64,000 bases of DNA from Siphonodentalium dalli (lineage: Eukaryota > Mollusca > Scaphopoda > Gadilida > Siphonodentaliidae). Below the pieces are notes generated by a model, which saw nothing but the letters and a program-made list of their open reading frames with translations, had not been told where the DNA came from and did no database searches. Below, one piece after another: positions 34,691-45,280 of this stretch (its first letter is position 1; each line of letters starts with the position of its first letter). The position numbers and the translations under genes were made by a program. The DNA lies in the NCBI GenBank assembly GCA_032622095.1, contig CP136064.1, positions 250,544,484 to 250,608,483 on the forward strand, given 5' to 3'.

Positions 34691-34925
34691 GCGATGAACG
34701 TATATTCCATGACTGTGTACGAATCATGTTTTGTGATGCATTACTTATATTCCATGACTGTGTAAGACTCATGTTTTGTGATGCTATTTGAATATACAAT
34801 TTATGAGAATACGTGTAACACTTTGAACAAGAGTATTCTCTATTCCCAACAAATATCAACAGCATGCAGATGGTTTCACATCACTTTAACATGGGCAACG
34901 CCGGGTAACCCTGCTAGTATACAAT
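34691..34925. repeat. Short tandem duplication and GGGCAACGCCGGGTAACC tail
   Basis: About 50 bp (TATTCCATGACTGTGTA, then CATGTTTTGTGATGC) is duplicated at 34698-34798. At 34870-34922 the sequence TTTCACATCACTTTAA is followed by CATGGGCAACGCCGGGTAAC and CTGCTAGTATA, a terminal signature of a common dispersed invertebrate repeat. Confidence 0.5.
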
Positions 34926-34962
34926 ATATTTGCATCTACCTGTAATTCCAAATTGATTTTAT

Positions 34963-35362
34963 TTAACCCTTTACCCAACAAATTGGCCAAAACCGGCCAA
35001 ATAAAGCTTCAACAGCCTAAAATATCTTCGGTCTGTCTCAATAGAACCATACAAATATGGATATCATTGGAACCGACTCCTTGACCACATTGTGATAGTT
35101 ACAGTTATGCCCTGTGCCAATGCATGTTCTTATATATGCGAGTCGACCATAGGTCGCCTCGCATATATAAGAGAATGCATTGGCCTAAAAAAAATCTTTT
35201 TTTAACACTTTTTACCATTTTTTCTTACATTCTTTAACAATTTTATAATTTTTAATGTGTTAAGACAATGCATTCTCTTATATATGCTAGGCGACCTATG
35301 GTCGACTCGCATATATAAGAGAATGCATTGGCACAGGGCCGTTCTGTTGGGTAAAGGGTTAA
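34963..35362. mobile_element. piggyBac-like MITE with twin hairpins, copy D
   Basis: Complete: TTAACCCTTTACCCAACA at the left, TGTTGGGTAAAGGGTTAA at the right, hairpins at about 35117-35184 and 35265-35332. Same orientation as copy A. In intron A-B of CTLD gene 2. Confidence 0.85.
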
Positions 35363-35605
35363 TTATTCTTGTTGCAAAAACGTTGTTATACACATTCTGC
35401 TCGCCAGTAGCGGAAGTTCGTCTAAGTTTAACAAGTCTCTGTATCCTGTTATGCTAATAAAATATGCTTAAATGGGAGTGGAATCGTTCCAAGCACTCAG
35501 CCTCCACTACGCTAAGGCACACCGTTGTGACGGCGGAAGCGTTACGTCGTGGAGTTTGACGGAACAGTGAGCGGAGTGTCTGAGCCAGGTACGAGACTAA
35601 AGGGG

Positions 35606-36006
35606 GAGGTCAAGTGAACAATTTTGAATGGGGATTTCCATGCAAATCTCCGGAGCAACAGTTACAGAGTTGCATATACTTCTGAGTATGACTTGATGTG
35701 GTATTGGAAACAACAGGTATTTATCTGGCGGTTCCGCTAAGTTATAAAATTTTGCAATAAATAAGTTTTTGATAACTTTTTCCCGGAATTACATCACTTG
35801 ACCTACATTTAAAAAAATCAATATAAAATTAAAAATTAAAAAACACCAACATTATAATGGAACATGTTTCAAGCGGACCCGCCAGATAAATACCTGTTGT
35901 GTCCAATACCACATCAAGTCACACTCAGAAGTATGTGCAACTCTGTAACTTTTGCTCCGCAGATTTGTACGGAAATCCCCATTCAAAATTGGTCACTTGT
36001 CCTCAT
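35606..36006. mobile_element. Fold-back MITE with about 130-bp inverted repeats
   Basis: The left arm runs from GTCAAGTGAACAATTTTGAA through TGGTATTGGAAACAACAGGT to ATTTATCTGGCGG. The right arm is its inverse with about 10% differences. An AT-rich spacer of about 140 bp separates them. It ends about 60 bp from exon A of CTLD gene 2. Confidence 0.8.
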
Positions 36007-36069
36007 CCTCAAATCAACGTAACACAAGCTGCGTCCAATAATCATAAAACTATATGAAAACAAACACAC

Positions 36070-36283
36070 CTTGGTATAGGGGATGCTACCCCATTTGGAT
36101 ATATCAGGTTGTCGATGTTTGTTTCTTGTACGTTCTGCACATCCTCGAACATATGTTTCAAACCTTCAGTGTTCGCGCACACATAAGCCGCATCGTCAAA
36201 TGATTTCAAGTCGTCGGGTAAAACCGTCCAGTTCAACATGCCTTGTTGACCTGCTTCAATCCTAATCGGAGGTATGAGCAACA
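36070..36283 (-). CDS. C-type lectin domain gene 2, exon A (first half of CTLD)
   Basis: Encodes the N-terminal half of a CTLD: LNWTVLPDDLKSFDDAAYVC (first conserved Cys), an acidic helix with MFEDVQNVQE, then LIYPNG. Compared with gene 1 it lacks the Pro-rich linker. The acceptor is TGTCTTTTTCAG before 36283 and the donor AAG|GTGTGT after 36070. Phases 1 in and 2 out match gene 1. Intron A-B is 3,940 bp, close to gene 1's 3,810 bp. Upstream exons with a signal peptide were not identified. Confidence 0.88.
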
Positions 36284-37326
36284 CTGAAAAAGACAAGCAC
36301 GTTTAAAGGGGTAATGTACACTAAACCCGATCATTTATGGGACCATCTCCTTTTATACTCAACCGAACATATGAAACAAATGAATGACTTTGAGCAATAG
36401 ATTAGTGCCAAGTACACGATTGTGCTTTATGAACGACCCAAAACATGACAAATATAATAAAAATGAGTGTACATGACTAAAGTCATAAATTTATTTGCAT
36501 TATAATTACCATGTGTGTTGCATCGTTCACAGAGCAAACGCGTGTCTCACATAATGTGGCCGTCTTCTGGTTTCGTTCGGTTGGAAGGCTTTTATGTGTG
36601 TACATCAGTGCAGGGACTTAATGGCAACGAAGGACTGGGATTTGGTCAAAGTGTTTGACAGTAGGTTTTGTCCAGAAGTTAAATATTATCCTACTTTCGG
36701 TAAAATGGTTCGACTGAAAACAGAAATTTAGGTAGGTCTGCATCAGTGCATGTGGTTACAATTTGAATTACAAGATGGGTGCCCTCCAACGTAGACCACA
36801 CAAACCACGTCCCTACTGTAACATTAATTTCATAAATCGGTTCAATACTCCAATACATACTTTAGCTTGTTTGCCGCGAGAAAACCCTGGGGACTCCGAT
36901 GAGCGAATGCCTTGAACAACCCAAATCATTCTCCGGTAATCAGTGCACGGGCACACGCGTAGAACCTTTTCAGTAATCAATTGACAAGTTACATTTGTAC
37001 CTGATTTATTCTGACGGACAATGTATTGTTGGCATATGTGAACGCACCATACGGAAGGATGAGGTGAGGTGGTGGGGTATTCCAACGTCGATTATGCTTA
37101 TTCGCCCTTAAATAAAACAATCAATATGGGCACTCTAGAGTACATGTTAGCCCTGGGCCTATATGTGGTAACTTCCAATGGTGACATTGGTATTATATGG
37201 ACGTAGAACCTAGATGTTAGGTTCTATAGAGTGTCAACTCGTTGGCTACAAGCTGATTGAATGCAGCGATCACATGTGTCGAACATGTCGTGCACGATAC
37301 ATTATCAAATTGAAGTGAACAAAATC
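36284..37326. other. Upstream flank of CTLD gene 2 with one possible minus-strand exon
   Basis: A minus-strand open stretch (37085 to about 36860) has a secreted-domain look: VWCVHICQQY, TNVTCQLI and RVCPCTDYR. It could end at a donor AAA|GTATGT near 36858. No clean acceptor was found and the family is unknown, so it is only a candidate upstream exon. Confidence 0.25.
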
Positions 37327-38078
37327 ACGCTGGTCATCCGTGTAACGAGGACCCGGATAAGTAACGACGGACGCGACTTCCTTGTGAAGAAATTGTCTCG
37401 GTCTGGTCAAGAAAAACGTTGAGTAAAGGCCTTTAAAATTAATCTACCTATGTTTTAGTATGCGTAGTGTGTTGGGACAATATTAGTCTAAATCGGTGAG
37501 TGCTAAATGGATGTCAACGTGTCCACAATTAATGTATAAAGAGGAAAGTTGTTGCAAAACCCTGAAATTGCACGCAAATTGACCCAAAAAATAATGTTAT
37601 CACGTGCAAATCTGAACAATTCATGACGTTGAGGTACCGCCGGGATCCCTGTCATTGAAATATAAGCAACACAACCACCACCCAGCAACCAGTTTCCAGC
37701 AATTCGAATACTTAGCATTATCAACGAATAACGAGGACCCGTTATCATGTAACGTTGGACGCGCTTCAAAAATCACATTTAGTAACCGACGACGCGAATA
37801 TTCAGACAAATAATTTATTTAGAAACATGAATGTTTCGAATGTATAAGTAATCACATGTTTATGTGTTTTACCATCATTTGTCGCATTGTCAACCATCTG
37901 TTGTCAGGAGACTTTGGTGCTTCATATCGCCATTACTCTGTTTCTCTTTGCACAACTAAGAGTGTATATGAATGTTTGCTAGCAGGCATGTTGTGATACT
38001 GAAACAGTACATTTGTTGTTGAACATTTCAGGCCTTATTAAATGTGTGCCGACATTAACTGATGCATGTTATTTGCAG

Positions 38079-39359
38079 GATACCAAACACAGGGTCGTGA
38101 ATAAAATAAAAATTGTATTGACTATCAAGTCCAGAAAACAGAATGGCAGAGTATAAAGAATTCCTTCCACCGAACATAGACCGAACTGTTCATTCGGGTT
38201 ATGCCATGAGACCCCCGGCTATCAATATAGTTCGTCCGGAGGAGGACCTGCTAAATAAACGCTACAATCCAGAGAAGTCTGGAGTGGGCAGTAATAGTTC
38301 ACAGTCCGACGACAGGTATACACAGTGCACCTCTCCCGGGGCAAAATTTGTTATCAAAACTGTCAGTAGCGATGAGGAAAACTCGGAGGCCCCTATATCA
38401 CATGGTGACATCCAGTCAGCCATACCCGGAAAGATGTATCGGCCATCCCCTCAACTGGGACAAATGACTTGTCCATATATGCTCAGGAAAGATTCAAATT
38501 GATTGCTGAAGTGCGAAAGACCAGGGGTGATGAGAGGGGGTACGACCAAAAGATCCTTATATAAAAACCCGGATTGACTCACTGGATAGGCACAGGGCCC
38601 CACGGCCATACATCAGACCGGTTGTGAGTAATGATGATCATTACTCGGGACAGGCCTTTGCTAATTATGACCACGGCCAATACGCATCGGAAACCCGAAC
38701 GACAAAATATGACTACAGCCACTCAAATAATAATCATAGGGCCAGTCAAATGAAATGAATAATAAAGAGCTGGAACAACGATTTGGGTTGTTGGAGATTT
38801 TAAGCAAATTAAACAAACCAAGGGCTAATGCGAGTGACCATTATAGGGAAGGGTTTCCAGAAGGGGACCAAAGCCCACGCGAATATGAGCCGCCAAACAG
38901 TAATTACTACGGTAGTGATGATAACCACCAATGGACAGGGGGACCAGTCGGCTTATCAGGTGATGATAGTAACTACCATCACACCGCGGCTAATCTGGAC
39001 AGTCAATTGGCTGACCTCGAACAGCGATTTGGGTTGTTTAAATATTTAATGCAATTAAACAAACCAAGATCGAGCGATGGTGGCAATCATAGGACCATTA
39101 TACTCACGAACTGATGCCAGGCCAAGATAATTATAATGCCAGGGACGATAACAGTCGCTTGACATGACATGGGGGCAAGGACCGCCACTTGACGGGAAGG
39201 CCCAACTGTGAAACCGACCGAACCGGTGGGACAGGACAACCCAGTAAGCCGATCACAAATGACGGTACTACAAGGTAGCTGGGGATACACAGGGGGAGGA
39301 TCTTTTGTCCAACAGCCAGTAACAGTAATTTTGCCTGTTCCCAAAAGACACGTGAAATA
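38079..39359 (+). pseudogene. Decayed coding region, unknown disordered protein
   Basis: After a plausible acceptor (TTATTTGCAG at 38069-38078), an ATG at 38143 opens 119 codons to a stop at 38500-38502, rich in Ser, Pro, Asp and Tyr. A second frame (about 38552-38756) reads DSLDRHRAPRPYIRP and continues Asn/His/Tyr-rich to a stop. A third stretch (38755-39114) contains two similar segments, LEQRFGLLEILSKLNKPR and LEQRFGLFKYLMQLNKPR. A final open stretch ends in ILPVPKRHVK at a stop near 39357-39359. The pieces lie in different frames, so this is a frameshifted gene or a multi-exon gene I cannot assemble. Composition is more GC-rich than the flanks. Family unknown. Confidence 0.45.
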
Positions 39360-39524
39360 ATTGCTTTGTTACCCAATACATTTACTTGTATATAATCAGG
39401 TCATTGCTAATTAATCACACTCTTTAATAGTGACAGTGACAATGCGGAAATCCGGTATAATTAAAAAACGAAACCGGACCGGAAATTTCCGGAAATAGCC
39501 GAAGCGTCACGGAAATTGCAAACC

Positions 39525-39680
39525 ATGTAACAGTTCGTTCGGGCCAGTCAACAGTTCGCTCGGAGCCAGTCAACAGTTCGCTCGGGTCGGGCAACAGTTC
39601 ACTCGTGACGTCACGAAAGCTGACCGTGATTGCAAACCGGGCAACAGTTCATTCAGGGCGGGCAACAGTTCGTTGTGGCG
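39525..39680. repeat. Degenerate CAACAGTTCGCTCGGG tandem repeat
   Basis: About six copies of (C/A)AACAGTTCRYTCGGGxCxGKC spaced about 24-26 bp, with one longer interval. GC-rich compared with the surroundings. Confidence 0.7.
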
Positions 39681-39787
39681 TTACGAACGCGAATTTGGGG
39701 TTAACCAGTTAATTCTTAATCCCAATGATTTACGAAGTAAAGCTCTACTATTGGGTAACAATACCGGCTGTGACACATGGAGCCCCA

Positions 39788-40158
39788 CTACAGGCCACCT
39801 GAACCTGTCTGTTTTGATGATTCGTTGTGTATTTTGTAATGTTGTCCGAACATGGATAGACTGGATAACATCACACCACATTTCTCGCAGAGAACATTTT
39901 GGTGGTGGCCAGATCTGTGAGGCCTGAATTCATCACTCGACCGGAAGCGTTTATGACAAGACTTAGTTCCACACGACATTGGCTTGTCTTTTATATGAGA
40001 AAGTGAATGTTGCCGTAATGATTGCAGGTTTATATATTTCTTCTCAATTCGTGGCATTGCTGGTTACCAGCACCATGCAAAAGGCGGGATCACTGGGGAA
40101 GCTAGGCTGTCATCGACTTCCAGGAATTCGCCTTTAATAGGCAATAATATTTCTCCGT
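39788..40158 (-). pseudogene. C2H2 zinc-finger exon with an in-frame stop
   Basis: A strong acceptor (TTTTTAATTTGCAG) precedes 40158. The frame reads GEILLPIKGEFLEV... to FAWCW, then TAA (near 40064-40066), and in the same frame continues through MPRIEKKYINL to a stop at 39788. After the stop: a half finger (LRQHSLSHIKDKP, with a linker-like end), a finger with C-x4-C-x12-H-x4-H (CGTKSC...HRSGHH), and a finger with C-x2-C-x12-H-x3-H (CEKCG...HYKIH). C2H2 fingers bind nucleic acid. The stop means either a pseudogene, a separate start at 40057, or an unrecognised intron. Confidence 0.6.
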
Positions 40159-41021
40159 CTGCAAATTAAAAATAGGAATTTATAAATAACAAGACGCGCC
40201 GTCTCATTCATGGCTAATTGTTTATATATATGGGCGGTGCAAATGTAATTTTGAGATCTTTTAGGAGTGTTTGGTTTGGTTCAAGGGGATACAGTTGAAA
40301 AAATCCAGGTCGACATGCATCACCCGCTCCAACGGAGACGACATGGACAGGCCCCGGTGTGTTATACTATATTTCCCATTATGTTGTGCAAAAAAAAATC
40401 TGATTATTAATTGGACATATCCTAAATATTTTACCTTTATTGTTTTTCAAACAAGACCATATATGCCCATGACATATCATGTGAAGCCACAGTGAAGGTA
40501 AATATTTCTGAGGGAAAAAAACGCGTCCATCGTTACAAATTTTCGCGTCCAGTTACTTTCCCACAGAAAATTCAACGGGTCCTCGTTACTACCAAAGTTG
40601 TTGCAAACGCGAATAAAAGTCCATTTTACTTGCACCTATAGCAATCCTGAATTTTCAACGGTATGTTATATATGTGAACGATACACACATCATCCGGCAC
40701 GACAACATGTATTAGGGAGGAGGTTTCGTATTTATGAATTTTCATTAGTTATTTGAACATATTTTCTTCGATAAATCGAAACCTCATAGTTTAGTGTCAC
40801 AAATGATGCTAAAATATATAATCCAGCATGACATAACAAGTTGTAATTGGAGAACCAACTATTGTTAACGATAATAATACAACAAACTCGTCTGCTGAAA
40901 CCGACAAGGTATTATAATAACGATATGTGTGTACCTATCTGAACTCATCGCTCATGGAAAGCATGAGGGATTAGTCGCGTCCGTCGTTACTTATCCGGGT
41001 CCTCGTTACACGGATGACCAG

Positions 41022-41527
41022 CGTTAAAGGCACGTGCGGCCTTAATTGTCGAAAATATTCATATTTGTTCCCAAACACCGTAAACAGAAAAACAGTAAAA
41101 CGCATACAGTTCCGTTCATATATACCATGACCATCGCGTAAACAGCATGTTATCGTAAAGACCTACTATATTTTACATAAGCAAAAGCCTGATTGTGTTA
41201 CAGAAGACAACACAATGCTACTGGCTAATTGCACACAAATGGCATAAACGCTCTTTATTAGTTCCATATCAGGTATTCACCAACAAAGAACGCTCTTTAT
41301 GTTTACCATCATAATATAAACAAACACCATAAAAGTAACTTTTTACGCTTTTGTTTACATAACAATGGTTAAACATATGACCATAACATACTGTTTATGC
41401 GATATTTCTTATTTGTATACGGACAAAGTCTATCTACATTTTGATGTTCTTTCTGTTTGTGGCGGTTTTTGACGGGTAGAGATATTTTCATATGATACCC
41501 ATCGCCAAGGCCAACCGTGTCTTTAAA
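41022..41527. mobile_element. MITE of the AAAGGCACGTG family
   Basis: The left end is TTAAAGGCACGTGCGGCCTTAA and the right end GGCCAACCGTGTCTTTAAA. The interior contains matched inverse blocks (CGTAAACAGCATGTTATCGT, TAAACATATGACCATAACATACTGTTTATGCG). It adjoins the 52-bp repeat at 40973-41024. Relatives: 52346-52850, 59766-60267 (opposite orientation). Confidence 0.75.
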
Positions 41528-41961
41528 ATGACCGCCTCGAATCGCCCTCCTTTATCGTTTTAAAGTACCGTATAACAACGGAGAAAACACGACATAACAC
41601 CCCGCTTACACATTTTATTTGGAGCCGATTCGGACTCGGCTTAGAGGTACACTTTTAGTGTGGCGTAAAAGTCAAGATTGTAGTACCATAACTTGGTGAC
41701 ATTCATAATTAGCGAAGCCGTAAAATGATAAATATTTTTATTTTGACAAATTTGGGCGAAATATGATCAAATGGTTTTGTATAGTACTGTAGAAGTTCTG
41801 GAATAATGTCAACACTTCGGTCTGCATGTGAACTGGTCAAGATGTTCAAATCTACGATAACTGACCGATGTCTATAAACATTGATATTTTATAGTTGTTG
41901 AGTCGACTGTTCCACTGTGTTCCAAGCCAAGTCTGTTACAATGGACAGTGTTGTGACTGTT
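41528..41961. other. Unassigned sequence
   Basis: Nothing recognised. Confidence 0.35.
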
Positions 41962-42721
41962 TTAACCCTTTACTCAACAGAACGGTCCTGTGCCAATGCA
42001 TTCTCTTATATATGCGAGTCGACCATAGGTCGCCTCGCATATATAAGAGAATGCATTGGCTTAACACATATTAAAAAAGATAAAATTAGGCCAATGCATT
42101 CTCTTATATATGCGAGGCGACCTATGGTCGACTCGCATATATAAGAGAATGCATTGGCACAGGGCATAACTGTAACCATCACAATGTGGTCAATGAACCG
42201 GTTCCAATGATATCCATATTTGTATGGTGTTATTGAGACAGACCGAAGATATTTTAGGCTGTTGAAGCTTTATTTGGGCGGTTTTGGCCGTTTTGTTATC
42301 AACCCATATACCCTGTGCCAATGCATTCTCTTATATATGCGAGTCGACCATAGGTCGCCTCGCGTATATAAGAGAATGCATTGGACTAACAATTTTTTAT
42401 CATGTTTTTTAAATAAATGTTTCTTACAATTTTTAGGACATAAAATAAAAAACATCCATTACCCTGCAGGGAGCCCCACACATATATAGAAGCATATAGA
42501 AGTCTGCTCATGTTTGTCTGGGGCTCTGTATGGATGAAATTATAAAATTGTTAAAGAATACAAGACAAAAATATTAAAATTGTAAAAAAAATGTTAGGCC
42601 AATGCATTCTCTTATATATGCGAGGCGACCTATGGTCGACTCGCATATATAAGAGAATGCATTGGCACAGGGTATATGGGTTGATACAAAAATCGACCTG
42701 GCACTCAAAGAGTTAAGGTCT
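41962..42721. mobile_element. Joined hairpin MITEs: truncated twin-hairpin copy E plus second TTAA MITE
   Basis: Copy E starts TTAACCCTTTACTCAACAG at 41962, has hairpins at about 41994-42060 and 42090-42157, and stops at GCCGTTTTGTTA near 42297 without its right end. The next segment carries two more hairpins (about 42318-42384 and 42599-42665) and ends ATCGACCTGGCACTCAAAGAGTTAA (42697-42721 region), the end type seen at 29046. Four hairpins thus lie within 700 bp. Confidence 0.7.
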
Positions 42722-43925
42722 TTGTGGACCCATTTTTTTCTTCAAAATTTGATGGACTCCAAATAAAGGATTCTGTTCACCCCCTTTACCCAACAAAACG
42801 GCCAAAAACCGCCAAATAAAGCTTCAACCGGTTCATTGACCACATTGTGATGGTTACAGTTATGCCCTGTGCCAATGCATTCTCTTATATATGCGAGTCG
42901 ACCTTAGGTCGCCTCGCATATATAAGAGAATGCATTGGCCTAAAAAAATTCTTTTTTAACACTTTTTACCATTTTTTCTTACATTCTTTAACAATTTTAT
43001 AATTTTTTCTTACATTTTTTAACAATTTTTATAATATTTTTATACATTCTTTGACAATTTTATCATTTTTATTATGTGTTAAGCCAATGCATTCTCCTAT
43101 ATATGCGAGGCAACCTATGGTCGACTCGCATATATAAGAGAATGCATTGGCACAGGGCCGTTCTGTTGGGTAAAGGGTTAAGTTAGTAATAGCAACAACA
43201 AAGCCCATTGATGTAACATTTTAAGAGTATAATTCATTGTGGATTATGTTGAAAATACAAAATGTTTACTTTATAGCTATTTTTTTTAATTATTTTTACT
43301 TACATTGGTCCAAGAAACTCAAAGTCCATATGTAAGAAACAACTATGGGAATGCGTACTGAACACTGTGAATAGTGATTTACCATAAGAAATATTTATAT
43401 TTATCAATGGTTCGTTGAAAATTTTACCTAGAACCAGTTGTTGATAAATGATATATTTACTTGCTTAACATGGCTGGATGTGCGCTGGCAGCTATGGGTT
43501 ATAATTGGTCAATCATGGCAGTGTGGTGTGCTGTGAACTCTGTTGCATACCATGCTGTAGCCCATAAATAGGTCTCCAATCGTGGGATAATCTCCCATGG
43601 ACCCCAGCCGGCCACACCAGCTTTAGCCATTCCCACCAGACTGGACATAAGCCATGATCAAGGTGACCCATGGACTGCCAACCATGTTAAGCAAATAAAT
43701 CTACTATTTGTCAACAACTGGTTCTGGATACATTTTTCAAAGAAAGCTTGATAAATATGAATATTTTTATAGTACATCATTCTTCACACTGACAGTGTCC
43801 AGTACACATTCCCATACTTGTTTCTTGCATATGGACTTTGTGCTTCTTTGGCCAATGTAAGTAAGTGAGCAGAATCCTTTACTGTTACTCCATTTTTTTA
43901 GAAGAAAAAACGGGTCCATATAGTA
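42722..43925. mobile_element. Large fold-back element with a piggyBac-like MITE nested in its left arm
   Basis: The outer arm 42722-42780 (GTGGACCCATTTTTTTCTTC ... AAAGGATTCTG) is mirrored at about 43868-43924. The inner arms of about 180 bp (43298-43480, starting ACTTACATTGG, and 43690-43862) are also mirrored. The arms are contiguous on the right side but interrupted on the left by 42782-43297, which includes MITE copy F. The loop contains a TGGCTGGATGTG segment and CCATGG palindromes. Confidence 0.65.
42782..43181. mobile_element. piggyBac-like MITE with twin hairpins, copy F
   Basis: CCCTTTACCCAACAAAACGG at the left (no TTAA kept) and TGTTGGGTAAAGGGTTAA at the right. Hairpins lie at about 42872-42939 and 43083-43150. 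The spacer between them holds a four-fold AT repeat (TTCTTACATTCTTTAACAAT type). Confidence 0.8.
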
Positions 43926-44509
43926 TAAACTCACCAGAATTGTTCACCAGAGCTTTGGTGTCAACCTTTCAACCATGGTAAAGTGTTATAAATCATCACG
44001 ATTGTGAGCAGTTAATTGACATGTGGTATTCTCGGTAATCTTACTGCGGTACTATTAATATTTTTAACCGCAGTGAATTACTGCTGTGTTAATAGTTTGC
44101 GACCGGCGAACATCACATTAATTTGTTCATTCATGACTGCTATTCACCCAGTTCATTTTTTTCGTGAGCGCCATGCACCGCATTAATTCTTTTCCCACAA
44201 ACCTAATTTGTTTATGTAAACAAAACACTTAATCAAATATATCGAATATTTATTATACATATTCATAAGTTTTTTTTACAAACTTCGAGAAAAAACAGCG
44301 AGTTTGAACTAGAAATTTTGAAACACATGAGCATTCGAAATTTGGCGCCATTTTCAATCACCATGTTTTATTTGATAAATACAATATTTAACACCATCAG
44401 GGGTATTGCTATTTTCTAGTTATTCATTTTCAACCAGCACCTGAAATTAGCATTTTTCTTCTGAGGCATGCATTGCATTAGAACTGGATGACATTATTAT
44501 GCCTTATAT
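43926..44509. other. Unassigned sequence
   Basis: Nothing recognised. Confidence 0.35.
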
Positions 44510-44760
44510 CCTAACGGCAATTCTGGCGCTCGTCAAAAGCGACAAAATGTGCGACATTAGATGCGCACGAATGCGACAAAAAAGTCATATGTTCTGTCGC
44601 TTTTGGCGTGCAAAAACATGAAAAAATGTCCCATGTTTTGGTGCACACCGAAAGTGACACAAGCGACAAAACATGCGACATTATATCGCTTTCGGTGTGC
44701 AACTAACGTCGCATGTGTTGTCGCGTTCGGTGCGCGCCCGAAGCGCCATTAGAAAGTGGC
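44510..44760. repeat. Cluster of GCGACA / TGTCGC and CGAAAG motifs
   Basis: Repeated, mixed-orientation units such as AAAGCGACAAAATGTGCGACATTA, CACACCGAAAGTGACA and TCGCTTTCGGTGTGCA give many local inverted repeats. The ends GGCGCTCG and CGAAGCGCC are weakly inverted. Possibly a small element. Overlapping opposite ORFs here are artefacts. Confidence 0.55.
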
Positions 44761-44789
44761 CCGAATAGTATTCACTATATTTGAGCTAT

Positions 44790-45280
44790 GTATACTCTCA
44801 AAATCCGATTAAAAATTTCTTGAATTCATTCTTTCAATCAGGTCCTAGATTATGGAAATGTTTGGAAGAGGAACTGAAGATATCAAAATCAATTTCGTTG
44901 TTGAAATACACTCTGAAACGGGGCGATTCAATTATTCCAGTTTACTTTTATGCAGGAAAAAGAGAGACACAGATAGTACATGCGAGAATGCGCCTTGGCT
45001 GTAGTGATTTAAAAGCACATAAGTTTGAGCGATTCCTGACTGATGATCCAAAATGTATTTGTGGGAATATATATGAAGTACAGAACATTATTTTATGTAC
45101 TGTCCGCTATATGTATTGGAGCGATTCGAACTCTTTAATGCATTGGGATTATTGGAAGTTGATATCAAAACTCATCTATTACTTTATGGAAATAATCGCT
45201 TGAGTACCACTATAAATTCAGAAATTGTAAAAGCAGTTCATATTTATGTTGAAGCAACATCCAGATTCAAAAATGCATAA
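44790..45280 (+). pseudogene. LINE C-terminal fragment with a frameshift
   Basis: The frame reads SGPRLWKCLEEELKISKSIS, then HARMRLGCSDLKAHKFERFL, and CICG; after a frame change near 45085 a second frame reads YCPLYVLERFELF to a stop at 45278-45280. The sequence arMRLxCSxLxxH...CxCG...CPLY is typical of the ORF2 tail of several non-LTR retrotransposon clades, distinct from the families at 24494 and 61297. Neither terminus nor reverse transcriptase is present. Confidence 0.7.

Larger units (their letters stand above)
37327..41024. mobile_element. 3.7-kb segment bounded by perfect 52-bp inverted repeats
   Basis: Positions 37327-37378 (starting ACGCTGGTCATCCGTGTAAC) are repeated exactly, inverted, at 40973-41024. 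Sub-terminal relatives (CGAGGACCCG, GGACGCG) recur near 37728-37765 in the same orientation as the left end, and near 40519-40595 in the orientation of the right end. This layout suggests one large DNA transposon with long, complex ends. Inside are a decayed plus-strand coding region (38079-39359), a short tandem repeat (39525-39680) and a minus-strand zinc-finger ORF (39788-40158). No transposase is recognised. The right end abuts another MITE. Confidence 0.6.

Noticed and set aside
36813-37085. EMI-like or cytokine-like cysteine domain
   Set aside because: A WC...C...CPC pattern is visible, but no clean acceptor and too few matching positions to name a family; kept only as a low-confidence candidate exon.
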